DNA of 64,000 bases from NCBI RefSeq assembly GCF_025152525.1, contig NZ_JALXXL010000006.1:62001-126000 (forward strand), read 5' to 3'. Positions within the stretch are counted from its first letter, which is position 1. Every line of letters begins with the position of its first letter. The DNA is from Corynebacterium sp. p3-SID1056. Its GTDB lineage: Bacteria > Actinomycetota > Actinomycetes > Mycobacteriales > Mycobacteriaceae. Below the pieces are notes generated by a model. It worked only from the letters and a program-made list of their open reading frames with translations. It searched no databases and was not told where the DNA came from. Below are positions 18,208 through 26,915 of the stretch, one piece after another. The position numbers were made by a program, and so were the translations under genes.

Positions 18208-18849
18208 TTATTCGTCCTTACTACTTCCCGTTGTAGGCTCAATCTCAAACGGCACGATGTGCGGCTGCGCCTCTAAACCGCGCAGCCCGTTCCAACACAT
18301 GTTGGCAATGTGGGCGGCCGTTTCGTACTTGTCCGGCTGCCGCTTATCCAGCCACCACAGGGCGGTATTCGACACCGTGCCAACGAGTGCCTGCCCGTAC
18401 AACATGGCCACCGACGCATCTAATCCGCGCTGCCGAAACGCCTGCTCCAACAGCGCCGAGACCTGCGAGGTCACCCGGTTGAGCAGTGTGGCATACGACG
18501 GCTTCTCCCCCGGCGGCTGACCGCGCGCAATAATGATAAACCCGTCTGTTTCCTCTTCCACGTACGTCAGCACGGCGACCACGCCCTTCTCAATGCGCTC
18601 GCGCCACCGACCGTGCTGGATCACCGTAAAGATGCGCTCCTCCAGCTTGGCCATCTCTTGCTCGATCACCGCGCGGTACAGGCCCTCCTTGCCACCGAAG
18701 TGCTCGTAGATGGCGGGCTTGGACACCTCCGCACGCGCGGCGAGTTCTTCGACAGAAATACCGTCGAGGCCGCGTTCTGCAAACGCGGCGCAACCGACGT
18801 GGATGAGTTGATCCCGGCGCTGCGCGCCGGTCATTCGCTGACGGGCCAT
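18208..18849 (-). CDS. TetR family regulator (Rv1019-like)
   Basis: 213 residues. The N-terminal helix-turn-helix is ISVEELAARAEVSKPAIYEHF, with a ligand-binding C-terminal domain. The gene pair tetR-mfd matches M. tuberculosis Rv1019-Rv1020, where the TetR protein has been described as an autoregulator of its operon; by analogy this protein may repress its own promoter and hence mfd. ATG 18849 (MARQRMTGAQRRDQL) is 7 nt after a TAAGCT -10 box (18862-18857 on the minus strand), giving a leaderless mRNA. It is divergent from tRNA-Gln. Confidence 0.88.
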   Translation of the reverse strand: MARQRMTGAQRRDQLIHVGCAAFAERGLDGISVEELAARAEVSKPAIYEHFGGKEGLYRAVIEQEMAKLEERIFTVIQHGRWRERIEKGVVAVLTYVEEETDGFIIIARGQPPGEKPSYATLLNRVTSQVSALLEQAFRQRGLDASVAMLYGQALVGTVSNTALWWLDKRQPDKYETAAHIANMCWNGLRGLEAQPHIVPFEIEPTTGSSKDE

Positions 18850-18910
18850 GCATTCCAGCTTACGTACCGCGCACCACGGCCTGGTATTTAAGGTTTTGGC
18901 AACCATGCGC

Positions 18911-18916
18911 TAGAAT
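18911..18916 (+). promoter_or_regulatory. -10 box of tRNA-Gln
   Basis: TAGAAT, 12 nt before the mature 5' end of the tRNA. No clear -35 element at 17 nt. Confidence 0.5.
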
Positions 18917-18928
18917 GAGTGCCTGCTG

Positions 18929-19000
18929 TTCCCCATGGTGTAATCGGCAACACTACGGTTTTTGGTACCGTCATTCTAGGTTCGAGTCCTGGTGGGGAAG
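18929..19000 (+). tRNA. tRNA-Gln(UUG)
   Basis: Cloverleaf: acceptor TTCCCCA/TGGGGAA, D stem GTGT/ACAC, anticodon stem ACGGT/ACCGT with loop TTTTGGT (anticodon TTG), T arm CTAGG-TTCGAGT-CCTGG and discriminator G. CCA is not encoded (the next bases are CAA). A tRNA-Gln between the tetR-mfd unit and glmU is also the mycobacterial arrangement. Confidence 0.95.
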
Positions 19001-19002
19001 CA

Positions 19003-19037
19003 AGTGCCCGGCCCGCGCTGTACGCGGGCCGGGCACT
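19003..19037. terminator. Long perfect hairpin after tRNA-Gln
   Basis: A 15-bp perfect inverted repeat, AGTGCCCGGCCCGCG / CGCGGGCCGGGCACT, with a 5-nt loop CTGTA. There is no T-tract, so it would be a GC-type terminator or a processing signal for the tRNA 3' end. Confidence 0.75.
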
Positions 19038-19101
19038 GTTACATGTTCAGGCGCGTCTAAACTGACATCGGTTTATCGCCCCACTGGAAGGTTCGCTGTC
19101 C

Positions 19102-19269
19102 ATGCCCCGCCCGATTCACAGCTCAACCAAGTACGTCCCTGCACTCGACGGCATCCGCGTCATGTGGCCCACCGCAGCAACCGGCAGACCGTCGAACGCC
19201 TTCCCCGCCGGTGTAGAAACCGCGGACATCCCGAAAGATGCCGAAGTCAGCTCCGAGGGGCCGAAGTAG
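19102..19269 (+). pseudogene. Remnant of an acyltransferase-3 family gene
   Basis: A 55-codon reading frame begins MPRPIHSSTKYVPALDGIR. YVPALDGIR is the N-terminal signature of the acyltransferase 3 (OafA-type) membrane enzymes, which normally continue as ALAV plus about 10 transmembrane helices over 350-700 residues. Here the frame runs into MWPTAATGRPSNAF and stops after 36 further residues, so everything downstream is deleted. The end overlaps the 3' end of the convergent multicopper oxidase gene by 23 nt. It might still be translated, but no function is expected. Confidence 0.6.
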
Positions 19270-20704
19270 GGATTCTGAACTGGCCCATCATGCCCTCATC
19301 CTCGTGGAAGAGCATGTGGCAGTGGTACATGAACGTGTAGTCGTCGTTGCGGTGCATGGGAATGTCCACGTGCAGGCGCACCGTTGACAGCGGCGGGACG
19401 TAGATGGTGTCGTGCCAGCCCTCGGTGAACTCCACCTCGCCGCCTTCGACATCCAACACGCGAAAGCGCGCGTTGTGGATGTGGAAGTTGTGCGGCCAGT
19501 CTGCGTTCTCGTTGGTCACGGTCCAGATTTCTGGGCCTTCTTCCGTCTTTTCAAAATCAATGCGGTCCATGTCCATGGACTGCTCGTTGATCTGGAAGCC
19601 GTTGAGCCGGAATTCCCGCTCGGCCACGGCGTCGGCCGTTTTCACCGGTGCCGTCTCCGGCAGTGCTGGAGACGCTTCCTGGTCAAGCGTGTCCGGCACC
19701 TTGATCTGCATGAGGTCGAAGACATCGGTGAGCCCGAAGCCGTTGGCTCCCTCCTCGTCGGGCAGTCCCCCACGGTCGGGCACGCCGATGGAGCGCAACT
19801 CCAGGTCCTTGCCCGGCTGAAGGTCCACGATCACTTCGGCGCGCTCGCCCGGGCTGAGCAGGATGGAATCCACTTCCACGGGACGCTCCAGCAGCCCCTG
19901 GTCGGTGGCAATCACATGGAAAGGCACGCCCAGGCTCAGGTTGTGGAAGCGCATGGTCGCGCCGTTGAGCAGCCGCAGGCGCAGACGCCCGGCCTGCGCC
20001 TCGAGTTCCGGCTTAGTGATGCCGTTGACAAGCGGCGTATCGCCCAACAACCCGTAGGTGGGGTCGATCGTCTCGTCGAGCTGACCATCGTCGGTGAACT
20101 TCGCATCAGTAAGCACCACCGGAATGTCGTCCACGCCGTACGTATTCGGCAACCCGAGTGCATCGGAGGCCTCGTCGGCGACCACGATGCCACCGGCTAA
20201 GCCCCGGTAGGCGTGCAGCGCGGACACCCCGTGCGGGTGCGGGTGGTACCACAAGGTCGCCGCGTCCTGCTCCACGGTCCACGTCGGCGTCCAGGTCTCC
20301 CCCGGCGGGAACGTCAACGCTGGCCCGCCGTCGGCGTCGGCCGCCAGGTGCATGCCGTGCCAGTGCACCACGGTCGGCTCGGGGACCTCGTTGCGTACGG
20401 TCATGCGGATGTGCTCGCCCTTGCGCATGTACAGCGTCGGGCCGAGGAAAGCGCCGTTAAAGCCCCAAGTCTTACTTGTCACTCCGGGCAGGATCTCGTG
20501 GGTGCCTTCCTGCGCGGTCAGTTCGAAAGTACGGGTGTTGCCGTCGAGTTCTCCCTCGTACAACGGCGGGATGGGCAGCGGCCGCGCAGGTTTATCGGCG
20601 CCTTTCGGCGTGGGTTGGTCGCTCCTTGAGCAAGCCGCAAGCACCGTTCCGGCGCTCAGGACCATACCTTTGAAAAATGTGCGTCGGGAAAATCCGCGTG
20701 CCAT
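19247..20704 (-). CDS. Tat-exported multicopper oxidase
   Basis: 485 residues. The N-terminus carries both a twin-arginine motif (SRRTFFKG, 6-13) and a lipobox (LAAC, Cys25), so it is probably a Tat-secreted lipoprotein folded with copper in the cytoplasm. Copper ligands: HWHG (114-117), YHPHPHG (about 153-159), HNFHIHN and HCHMLFHEDEGMM (about 461-473). This is the CueO/laccase pattern, oxidising Cu(I) or phenolics with O2. The start follows AGGAGG. It is divergent from an MFS transporter with 79 nt between them. No CsoR or copper ATPase gene is nearby. Confidence 0.92.
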   Translation of the reverse strand: MARGFSRRTFFKGMVLSAGTVLAACSRSDQPTPKGADKPARPLPIPPLYEGELDGNTRTFELTAQEGTHEILPGVTSKTWGFNGAFLGPTLYMRKGEHIRMTVRNEVPEPTVVHWHGMHLAADADGGPALTFPPGETWTPTWTVEQDAATLWYHPHPHGVSALHAYRGLAGGIVVADEASDALGLPNTYGVDDIPVVLTDAKFTDDGQLDETIDPTYGLLGDTPLVNGITKPELEAQAGRLRLRLLNGATMRFHNLSLGVPFHVIATDQGLLERPVEVDSILLSPGERAEVIVDLQPGKDLELRSIGVPDRGGLPDEEGANGFGLTDVFDLMQIKVPDTLDQEASPALPETAPVKTADAVAEREFRLNGFQINEQSMDMDRIDFEKTEEGPEIWTVTNENADWPHNFHIHNARFRVLDVEGGEVEFTEGWHDTIYVPPLSTVRLHVDIPMHRNDDYTFMYHCHMLFHEDEGMMGQFRIPTSAPRS

Positions 20705-20783
20705 GCCTTACCTCCTGCTTATTCGCGAGTTTGGTGCGCCTAATACGCGCGCATGTTCTGCATCAACCCTACTATTTGGGCCT

Positions 20784-22028
20784 ATGAGCACATCCCCCGA
20801 TTCGGCAATGCCGCACCAGGAGTACAACGCGCGCCGCTTTATCTGGTCGAACGGCCTGCAGGGCATCGGCGATCAGATTGTCGCCGCAAAGACGGTGCTG
20901 CCGTGGTTATTCACCGCAGCTGGCGTCCCGCCGGCGTTTACCTCGCTGCTCGTGCCGATCCGCGAGTCTGGCTCGATGCTCCCGCAAGCCGCGCTTACCC
21001 CCTGGGTCACCGCGCAGGCAAAACGCAAGCGCGCCTGGCTCATCGGCTCGTGGGGCCAGGCAGCTTCGGCCGCGCTCATCGCGCTCAGTGCCATGCTTTT
21101 CGACGGCGCCCTGCTCGGCGTCATCGTCCTCGTCCTGCTCGCCGCGCTATCGATCTTCCGTGCCCTGTGCTCAATTGCGGGCAAAGATGTCCAGGGCCGC
21201 ACCATCGCGAAAGGCACCCGCGGTGTGATCACGGGCCGCGCCACCGCGCTCTCAGGTGCGTTTACCCTGGCAATCGGCCTGTTTTTATCCTTCCTGCCGA
21301 ACGATTTGCCTCGCTGGGTGATCGTGGCGCTCCTTGCTGTGGGTGCCTCCACATGGGCGTTCGCCTCCCTCGTCTTCCGCTCCATCAAGGAGCCCGCAGA
21401 GGATCCTTCCCCGAAGTCCAAGGAAAACTGGGCCAAGCAGACCTACGACCTGGTCAAGGGCGATCGGCAGCTGCAGCGATTCCTCGTCGTGCGCTCGCTC
21501 ATGCTGGTCACCGCGCTGTCTACCCCGTTCATCGTGGTGCTTGCGCAAACGGAGGGCGCGGATCTGTCCAGCCTGGGCGCGTTCATTATCGCCTCCGGCG
21601 GCGCCGCGCTGCTCGGCGGGCGTATTTCCGGTGTCTTTTCGGACCGTTCTTCGAAGACGACGATGGCGTGGGCGGCCGGGGTGGCGTCGACAAGCTTGCT
21701 CCTGCTCGTCGCGAGCGCGAACCTGCTGCCCGCGGCGGCCAACGCGTGGATCATGCCGATCGGCTTTTTCGTGGTGAACCTCGCGCACACTGCGGTGCGT
21801 GTGAGCCGCAAAACCTACCTGGTGGATATGGCTGATGGCGACCGACGCACTCTGATTACCGGTGCCGCAAACACCGTGATGGGCGTCGTGCTGCTGCTCG
21901 TCGGCGCGCTTTCTTCGGCTATCTCCGTGTTTGGGCCGCAGACGACGCTGATCTTCCTGGCCATCGTCGGTTTCATCGGCGTCGCCTCCGCCGCGAACCT
22001 CAAAGACGTCTCCAGCGGCGCCGCGTAG
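20784..22028 (+). CDS. MFS-type membrane transporter
   Basis: 414 residues with about 10-12 hydrophobic helices from residue 20 onward, a charged central loop (IKEPAEDPSPKSKENW) typical of the MFS domain junction, and a GGRISGVFSDRSSKTT loop resembling the conserved motif between helices 8 and 9. The substrate is unknown. ATG 20784 is 8 nt after a TACTAT -10 box (20770-20775), so the mRNA is leaderless; longer reading upstream would run into the divergent oxidase gene. Followed by glmU 61 nt later. Confidence 0.78.
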   Translation: MSTSPDSAMPHQEYNARRFIWSNGLQGIGDQIVAAKTVLPWLFTAAGVPPAFTSLLVPIRESGSMLPQAALTPWVTAQAKRKRAWLIGSWGQAASAALIALSAMLFDGALLGVIVLVLLAALSIFRALCSIAGKDVQGRTIAKGTRGVITGRATALSGAFTLAIGLFLSFLPNDLPRWVIVALLAVGASTWAFASLVFRSIKEPAEDPSPKSKENWAKQTYDLVKGDRQLQRFLVVRSLMLVTALSTPFIVVLAQTEGADLSSLGAFIIASGGAALLGGRISGVFSDRSSKTTMAWAAGVASTSLLLLVASANLLPAAANAWIMPIGFFVVNLAHTAVRVSRKTYLVDMADGDRRTLITGAANTVMGVVLLLVGALSSAISVFGPQTTLIFLAIVGFIGVASAANLKDVSSGAA

Positions 22029-22089
22029 CGGTGGATACGTTAACGTAAGAAGACATCTGCCCTTATGTAGTGAATTAAAGGAGCTAAGC

Positions 22090-23529
22090 GTGGCCAACAA
22101 CTCTCAGCGCGCCGTCGTCGTTCTCGCGGCCGGTGCCGGAACCCGGATGAAGTCGACGAAGCAGAAGACGCTGCACGAGATCGGCGGGCGCAGCCTGCTG
22201 TCGCACTCGCTGCACGCTGCGGCGGCGGTCGAGCCCGCGCACGTCGTGGCCGTGGTCGGCCACCAGCGCGACCAGGTCTCCCCTGCGGTCGATGCGATCG
22301 CTGAAGAGATGGGCATCCAGATTCTGCAGGCCGTGCAGGAGGAGCAAAACGGCACCGGCCATGCCGTCCAGTGCGGCCTTGGGGCGATCCCGGATTTTGA
22401 GGGCACCGTGGTTGTGACCAACGGCGACGTGCCGCTGTTGCAGCCGGCAACTATTGACGCGCTGATCGAAGAGCACGAGCAGGCCCACGCCGCCGTGACC
22501 GTGCTCTCCCTGGAGTTTGCCAACCCGACTGGCTACGGCCGCATCATCCGTGACGAGGCGGGCAACGTCCGCGAGATCGTCGAAGAAAAGGACGCCAACG
22601 AAGCACAGAAGCAGGTCCACGAGGTCAACTCCGGCGTCTTCGCCTTCGATGGCGCGGTGCTACGCGACGCGCTCACCCGCATCAACTCGGACAACGCACA
22701 AGGCGAGCTCTACATCACCGACGTGTTGGGCATCGCCCGCGGCGACGGGAAGAAGGTGGCTGCCTTCATCGCGCAGGACGCCCGCGAGCTCGCCGGCGTC
22801 AACGACCGTGTCCAGCTGGCCGCTGCCGGCAAGGAACTCAACCGCCGCCTCGTGGAGCAGGCAATGCGCGCCGGCGCGACTGTAGTCGACCCGGACACCA
22901 CGTGGATCGGCGTGGACGTGGAAATCGGCCAGGACGTGACCATCCACCCGAACACCCAGCTGTGGGGCTCCACCGTCATCGGCGACCGCGCGGAGATCGG
23001 CCCGGACACCACGCTGACCGACATGGAGGTGCACGCTGGCGCGAAGGTCGTGCGCACGCAGGGCGAACTCGGCGTGATCGGCGAGGACGCTACCGTCGGC
23101 CCGTTCACCTACATCCGCCCGGGCACCGAGCTGGGCGCCCGCGGCAAGCTCGGCGGTTTCGTCGAGTCCAAGAACGCCAAGATCGGCGAGGGCTCGAAGG
23201 TCCCGCACCTGACCTACATTGGCGACGCGACCGTCGGCCGCGAATCCAACATCGGCGCCTCCTCCGTCTTTGCCAACTACGACGGGGTGAACAAGCACCA
23301 CACCACCATCGGCGACCACTGCCGGACCGGCTCTGACACCATGTTCGTCGCTCCGGTCACCATCGGTGATGGTGCCTACACCGCCGCGGGTACAGTAGTG
23401 ACTGAAGATGTCCCGTCTGGCGCGCTCGCCATCAAGGAGGGCCGCCAGCGCAACATCGAGGGCTGGGTGGAAAAGCGCCGCCCCGGAACCGACGCTGCGG
23501 AAGCGGCGAAAAACGCACGCGAGAACTAA
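22090..23529 (+). CDS. glmU: Bifunctional GlmU (GlcN-1-P acetyltransferase / UDP-GlcNAc pyrophosphorylase)
   Basis: Makes UDP-GlcNAc for peptidoglycan, and in mycothiol producers also for mycothiol. 479 residues. The N-terminal uridyltransferase domain has LAAGAGTRMKS and QKTLHEIGG; the C-terminal left-handed beta helix carries repeated hexapeptides (IGDRAEIGPDTTL, VGPFTYIRPGTELG) and the acetyltransferase segment GGFVESKNAKIGEGSK. GTG 22090 follows AAAGGAG (22076-). It is followed 9 nt later by prs, a conserved operon. Confidence 0.97.
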   Translation: MANNSQRAVVVLAAGAGTRMKSTKQKTLHEIGGRSLLSHSLHAAAAVEPAHVVAVVGHQRDQVSPAVDAIAEEMGIQILQAVQEEQNGTGHAVQCGLGAIPDFEGTVVVTNGDVPLLQPATIDALIEEHEQAHAAVTVLSLEFANPTGYGRIIRDEAGNVREIVEEKDANEAQKQVHEVNSGVFAFDGAVLRDALTRINSDNAQGELYITDVLGIARGDGKKVAAFIAQDARELAGVNDRVQLAAAGKELNRRLVEQAMRAGATVVDPDTTWIGVDVEIGQDVTIHPNTQLWGSTVIGDRAEIGPDTTLTDMEVHAGAKVVRTQGELGVIGEDATVGPFTYIRPGTELGARGKLGGFVESKNAKIGEGSKVPHLTYIGDATVGRESNIGASSVFANYDGVNKHHTTIGDHCRTGSDTMFVAPVTIGDGAYTAAGTVVTEDVPSGALAIKEGRQRNIEGWVEKRRPGTDAAEAAKNAREN

Positions 23530-23538
23530 AGGATCGCA

Positions 23539-24516
23539 ATGACTGGATACTCAACTGAAAGCCACAAAGACCTCAAGGTCTTCACTGGTCGCGCACATAC
23601 GGCACTTGCTGAACGGGTGGCCGCGGAGCTCGGGATCGAGCTGGTGCCCACCACCGCTCGCGATTTCGCCAACGGCGAGATCTTCATCCGTTTCGAGGAG
23701 TCTGTCCGTGGCGCAGACTGCTTCGTTATGCAGTCGCACGCGCAGCCGCTGAACAAGTGGCTCATGGAGCAGCTCATCATGATTGACGCGCTCAAGCGCG
23801 GCTCCGCCAAGCGCATCACCGCGATCCTGCCCTTCTACCCCTACGCCCGCCAGGACAAGAAGCACCGCGGCCGCGAGCCGATCTCGGCCCGCCTGATCGC
23901 GGACCTGCTCACCGCCGCTGGCGCGGACCGCATCGTCTCGGTGGATCTGCACACGGACCAGATCCAGGGCTTCTTCGACGGCCCGGTCGACCACATGCAC
24001 GCCCAGCCGATCCTGGTGGACTACATCAAGTCCAAGTACTCCCTGGACAACCTCGTGGTTGTCTCGCCCGACGCAGGTCGCGTGAAGACGGCGGAGAAGT
24101 GGGCCAACGCGATGGGCGACGCCCCGATGGCCTTTGTGCACAAGACCCGCGACATCGATGCGGCAAACAAGGTGGTGTCCAACCGCGTCGTCGGCGACGT
24201 TGCCGGCAAGGACTGCGTGCTCATGGACGACATGATCGACACCGGCGGCACCATCGCGGGTGCCGTCGGCGTGCTCAAGGAGGCGGGCGCAAAGTCCGTC
24301 GTCATTGCCTGCACCCACGGTGTGTTCTCCGACCCGGCCCGTGAGCGCCTGAGCGAGTGCGGCGCGGAAGAGGTCATCACCACCGACACCCTGCCGCAGT
24401 CCACCGAGGGCTGGAAGAACCTCACGGTGCTGTCCATTGCCCCGCTGCTGGCAAAGACGATCCGCGAGATCTTCGAAAACGGCTCGGTGACCACCCTCTT
24501 CGAGGGCCAGGCATAG
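23539..24516 (+). CDS. prs: Ribose-phosphate pyrophosphokinase
   Basis: Makes PRPP from ribose 5-phosphate and ATP for purine, pyrimidine, His and Trp synthesis, and for decaprenyl-phosphoryl arabinose of the cell wall in this order. 325 residues. Signatures: DLHTDQIQGFFDGPVDHM (metal/PRPP-synthase motif) and the PRPP-binding loop CVLMDDMIDTGGT. AAAGGA precedes the ATG. It is followed at once by a permease gene starting at the next base after the stop. Confidence 0.97.
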   Translation: MTGYSTESHKDLKVFTGRAHTALAERVAAELGIELVPTTARDFANGEIFIRFEESVRGADCFVMQSHAQPLNKWLMEQLIMIDALKRGSAKRITAILPFYPYARQDKKHRGREPISARLIADLLTAAGADRIVSVDLHTDQIQGFFDGPVDHMHAQPILVDYIKSKYSLDNLVVVSPDAGRVKTAEKWANAMGDAPMAFVHKTRDIDAANKVVSNRVVGDVAGKDCVLMDDMIDTGGTIAGAVGVLKEAGAKSVVIACTHGVFSDPARERLSECGAEEVITTDTLPQSTEGWKNLTVLSIAPLLAKTIREIFENGSVTTLFEGQA

Positions 24517-25869
24517 GTGAGTGAGTTCACCGCCCCGCCGGTCGACGATGGAGGTCTGAAGCGCGGGGTGAAAACCCGCCACATGCAGATGATCGCCCTG
24601 GGCTCGTCCATCGGCACAGGGTTGTTCCTGGGCTCCGCGGAATCGATCAACTACGCTGGTCCTGCGGTGCTCCTCGGCTTTGTCATCGTCGGCGCGATCG
24701 TCTACCTGCTCATGCGCATGCTGGGCGAGATGGCGGTCGCGCACCCGGTCTCCGGCTCCTTTGCCGCCTACGCGCGCGATTTTATCGGCCCGCGGGCCGG
24801 TTTCATCGTGGGTTGGAACTGGTGGTTTACCACCATCGTGGTGGGTATGATCGAGCTTACCGCGATGGGCACCTTCTTAGACTTTTGGTTCCCCGACATC
24901 CCCCACTGGCTCACCGCCCTGGTCACCCTGGCCATCGTCGTGGTGATCAACGCCGCCCGCGTGAGCGTGTTTGCGGAGGCCGAGTACTGGCTTTCCTTTA
25001 TCAAGGTCGTCGCTCTGACCTTGATGATCATCTTGGGGCTCGTGCTCGTCCTCGGCCTGGGGCCCGAGCCCGCGGTGGGCACGGAGAACCTGTTTATCCA
25101 CGGCGGCTTCTTCCCGAACGGCGCCACCGGCGTGCTCTTCTCTTTAGTCGCGGTGACGTTTACCTTCGGCGGCATCATGTCAATCGGCACGGCCGCGGGC
25201 GAGGCCGAAAACCCCTCTACGACGATCCCGCGCGCGGTCAATTCCGTCATCTGGCGCATCCTGCTGTTCTACTTGGGCGGCATGAGCGTCATCCTGCTGC
25301 TCGCGCCATGGGACGAGCAGGGCGATTCAGCCAGCCCGTTCATCCGGGTGCTTACCGCCGTCGGCGTCGATGGCGCTGCCCACCTGCTCAACCTGGTGAT
25401 CCTGGTGGCAGTGGCCTCGGTGTGCAACACGATGACTTACTCGGGCAGCCGCATGCTGCGCGACTTGGCGCGCAACGGCCAGGCACCGGAGTTCTTCGGC
25501 GAAACAACAAAGAAGGGCCTGCCGCTGAGGGCCCTGCTTTTCGACGCCGCGCTCATGGGCGTCGTCGTCATCCTCAATTATTTCTTCGAGGGGAAGGTCT
25601 TCGCGATCCTCCTGGCGATCATCGTGGGCTCCGAGCTGATCACGTGGGCGTCGATAAGCTTTGCGCACCTGCGCTTCCGCGCGAACGGCGGTCAATCGAG
25701 CTTCGCCGCTCCGCTCTATCCCTACGCCAACTGGCTGTGCGCAGGCTTTTACGTGCTCGTGCTGGTGCTCATGGCGTTCTTGCCGGACTACCGGGTGGGG
25801 CTTGGCGCGCTGATCGCCTGGGTCATTGGCCTGAGCATAATTGGGGCGACGAGGACACACGCGGCCTAA
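24517..25869 (+). CDS. APC-superfamily amino acid permease
   Basis: 450 residues, 12 predicted helices. The N-terminal MQMIALGSSIGTGLFLGSAE is the hallmark of the amino acid transporter (AAT) family, with later conserved TFTFGGIMSIGTAAGEAENP. Members carry aromatic amino acids, proline, GABA or basic amino acids by proton symport; the exact substrate is open. GTG 24517 abuts the prs stop, so translation is probably coupled. An aromatic aminotransferase gene follows, which makes an aromatic or branched-chain substrate conceivable. Confidence 0.9.
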   Translation: MSEFTAPPVDDGGLKRGVKTRHMQMIALGSSIGTGLFLGSAESINYAGPAVLLGFVIVGAIVYLLMRMLGEMAVAHPVSGSFAAYARDFIGPRAGFIVGWNWWFTTIVVGMIELTAMGTFLDFWFPDIPHWLTALVTLAIVVVINAARVSVFAEAEYWLSFIKVVALTLMIILGLVLVLGLGPEPAVGTENLFIHGGFFPNGATGVLFSLVAVTFTFGGIMSIGTAAGEAENPSTTIPRAVNSVIWRILLFYLGGMSVILLLAPWDEQGDSASPFIRVLTAVGVDGAAHLLNLVILVAVASVCNTMTYSGSRMLRDLARNGQAPEFFGETTKKGLPLRALLFDAALMGVVVILNYFFEGKVFAILLAIIVGSELITWASISFAHLRFRANGGQSSFAAPLYPYANWLCAGFYVLVLVLMAFLPDYRVGLGALIAWVIGLSIIGATRTHAA

Positions 25870-25872
25870 AAT
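25867..25872 (+). promoter_or_regulatory. -10 box of pat embedded in the permease stop codon
   Basis: TAAAAT; its first three bases are the TAA stop of the permease. It is 8 nt before the ATG of the aminotransferase, so a leaderless mRNA is expected. Confidence 0.55.
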
Positions 25873-25880
25873 AGGCAGGC

Positions 25881-26915
25881 ATGATTCGAAACGACCTCGC
25901 TTCCCTACCCGCTTACGTCCCCGGTGCGCGCGAAGCATCCCCAGAGACGATCAAGCTCTCCTCCAACGAATCTGCCGCCGGCCCACTGCCTGCGGTGCAG
26001 GAGGCAATGAACAAAGAACTCGCCGGGGCGAACCGCTACCCGGACATGGGCGCGGTGGATCTGCGTCAAGCCCTCGCCGCGCACCTCGGCGTCTCCTTCG
26101 AGCAGGTCGCGGTGGGCACCGGTTCCTCGGCCCTGTGCCAGCAGCTGGTGTGCGCGACCGCGCAGCCGGGCGATGAGGTGATCTTCCCCTGGCGCTCCTT
26201 CGAGGCCTACCCCATCTTCGTGCAGATCGCCGGCGCGACCCCGCGTCCAATCCCGCTTGATGCACAGCACCGCGTCGACTTGGAGGCAATGACTGGAGCA
26301 ATCAATGACGCGACCCGGCTGATCTTCGTGTGCAACCCGAATAACCCGACCGGGACCACCATCACCACCGCCGAGTGGGATGCATTTATGGCAAAGGTGC
26401 CTGGCCATGTCACCGTGGCGCTGGACGAGGCCTACTTTGAATACAACCTCGCGGACGACACCCCGGTCGCCACCGAGGAGATCCTGAAGTACCCCAACGT
26501 GGTGGGCCTGCGCACTTTTTCGAAGGCCTACGGGCTCGCCGGCGTGCGCGTGGGTTATGCATTTGGCCCGGCGGACCTGATCGAGGCGATCAACAAGGTT
26601 GCCGTGCCCTTTTCCGTCAGCTCGGTGGCCCAGGCAGGAGCAATTGCCTCGCTCGAGGCGCGTGACGAGCTTGCGGTACGCGTTGAAGAGACCTGCGCCC
26701 AGCGCTCGCGCCTGACAGATACGCTCAAGGAGTACGGCACGCCTGAGTCACAGAGCAACTTCGTGTGGCTGCCAAATGCCCCAGAGGGTTTTGCCACCGA
26801 CATGGCCGCCCACGGCGTGCTGGTGCGCGCCTTCCCCGAAGGCACCCGCATTACGGTGACCAACGAGGAAGAGACGAACGCGCTCCTTAGCGCTCTGCAG
26901 CGCGTACTGGACTAG
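25881..26915 (+). CDS. pat: Aromatic amino acid / histidinol-phosphate-type aminotransferase
   Basis: 344 residues, fold type I PLP aminotransferase of the HisC family. VGTGSSALCQQLVCAT and VIFPWRSFEAYPIFVQ are nearly identical to the Corynebacterium glutamicum aromatic aminotransferase Pat as I remember it. FVCNPNNPTGT binds the cofactor phosphate region, DEAYFEY carries the pyridine-contacting Asp, and SKAYGLAGVRVGYA holds the Schiff-base Lys. Likely transaminates phenylpyruvate and related keto acids. No his operon neighbours, which favours Pat over HisC. The last 4 nt overlap the convergent gabD stop. Confidence 0.88.
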   Translation: MIRNDLASLPAYVPGAREASPETIKLSSNESAAGPLPAVQEAMNKELAGANRYPDMGAVDLRQALAAHLGVSFEQVAVGTGSSALCQQLVCATAQPGDEVIFPWRSFEAYPIFVQIAGATPRPIPLDAQHRVDLEAMTGAINDATRLIFVCNPNNPTGTTITTAEWDAFMAKVPGHVTVALDEAYFEYNLADDTPVATEEILKYPNVVGLRTFSKAYGLAGVRVGYAFGPADLIEAINKVAVPFSVSSVAQAGAIASLEARDELAVRVEETCAQRSRLTDTLKEYGTPESQSNFVWLPNAPEGFATDMAAHGVLVRAFPEGTRITVTNEEETNALLSALQRVLD

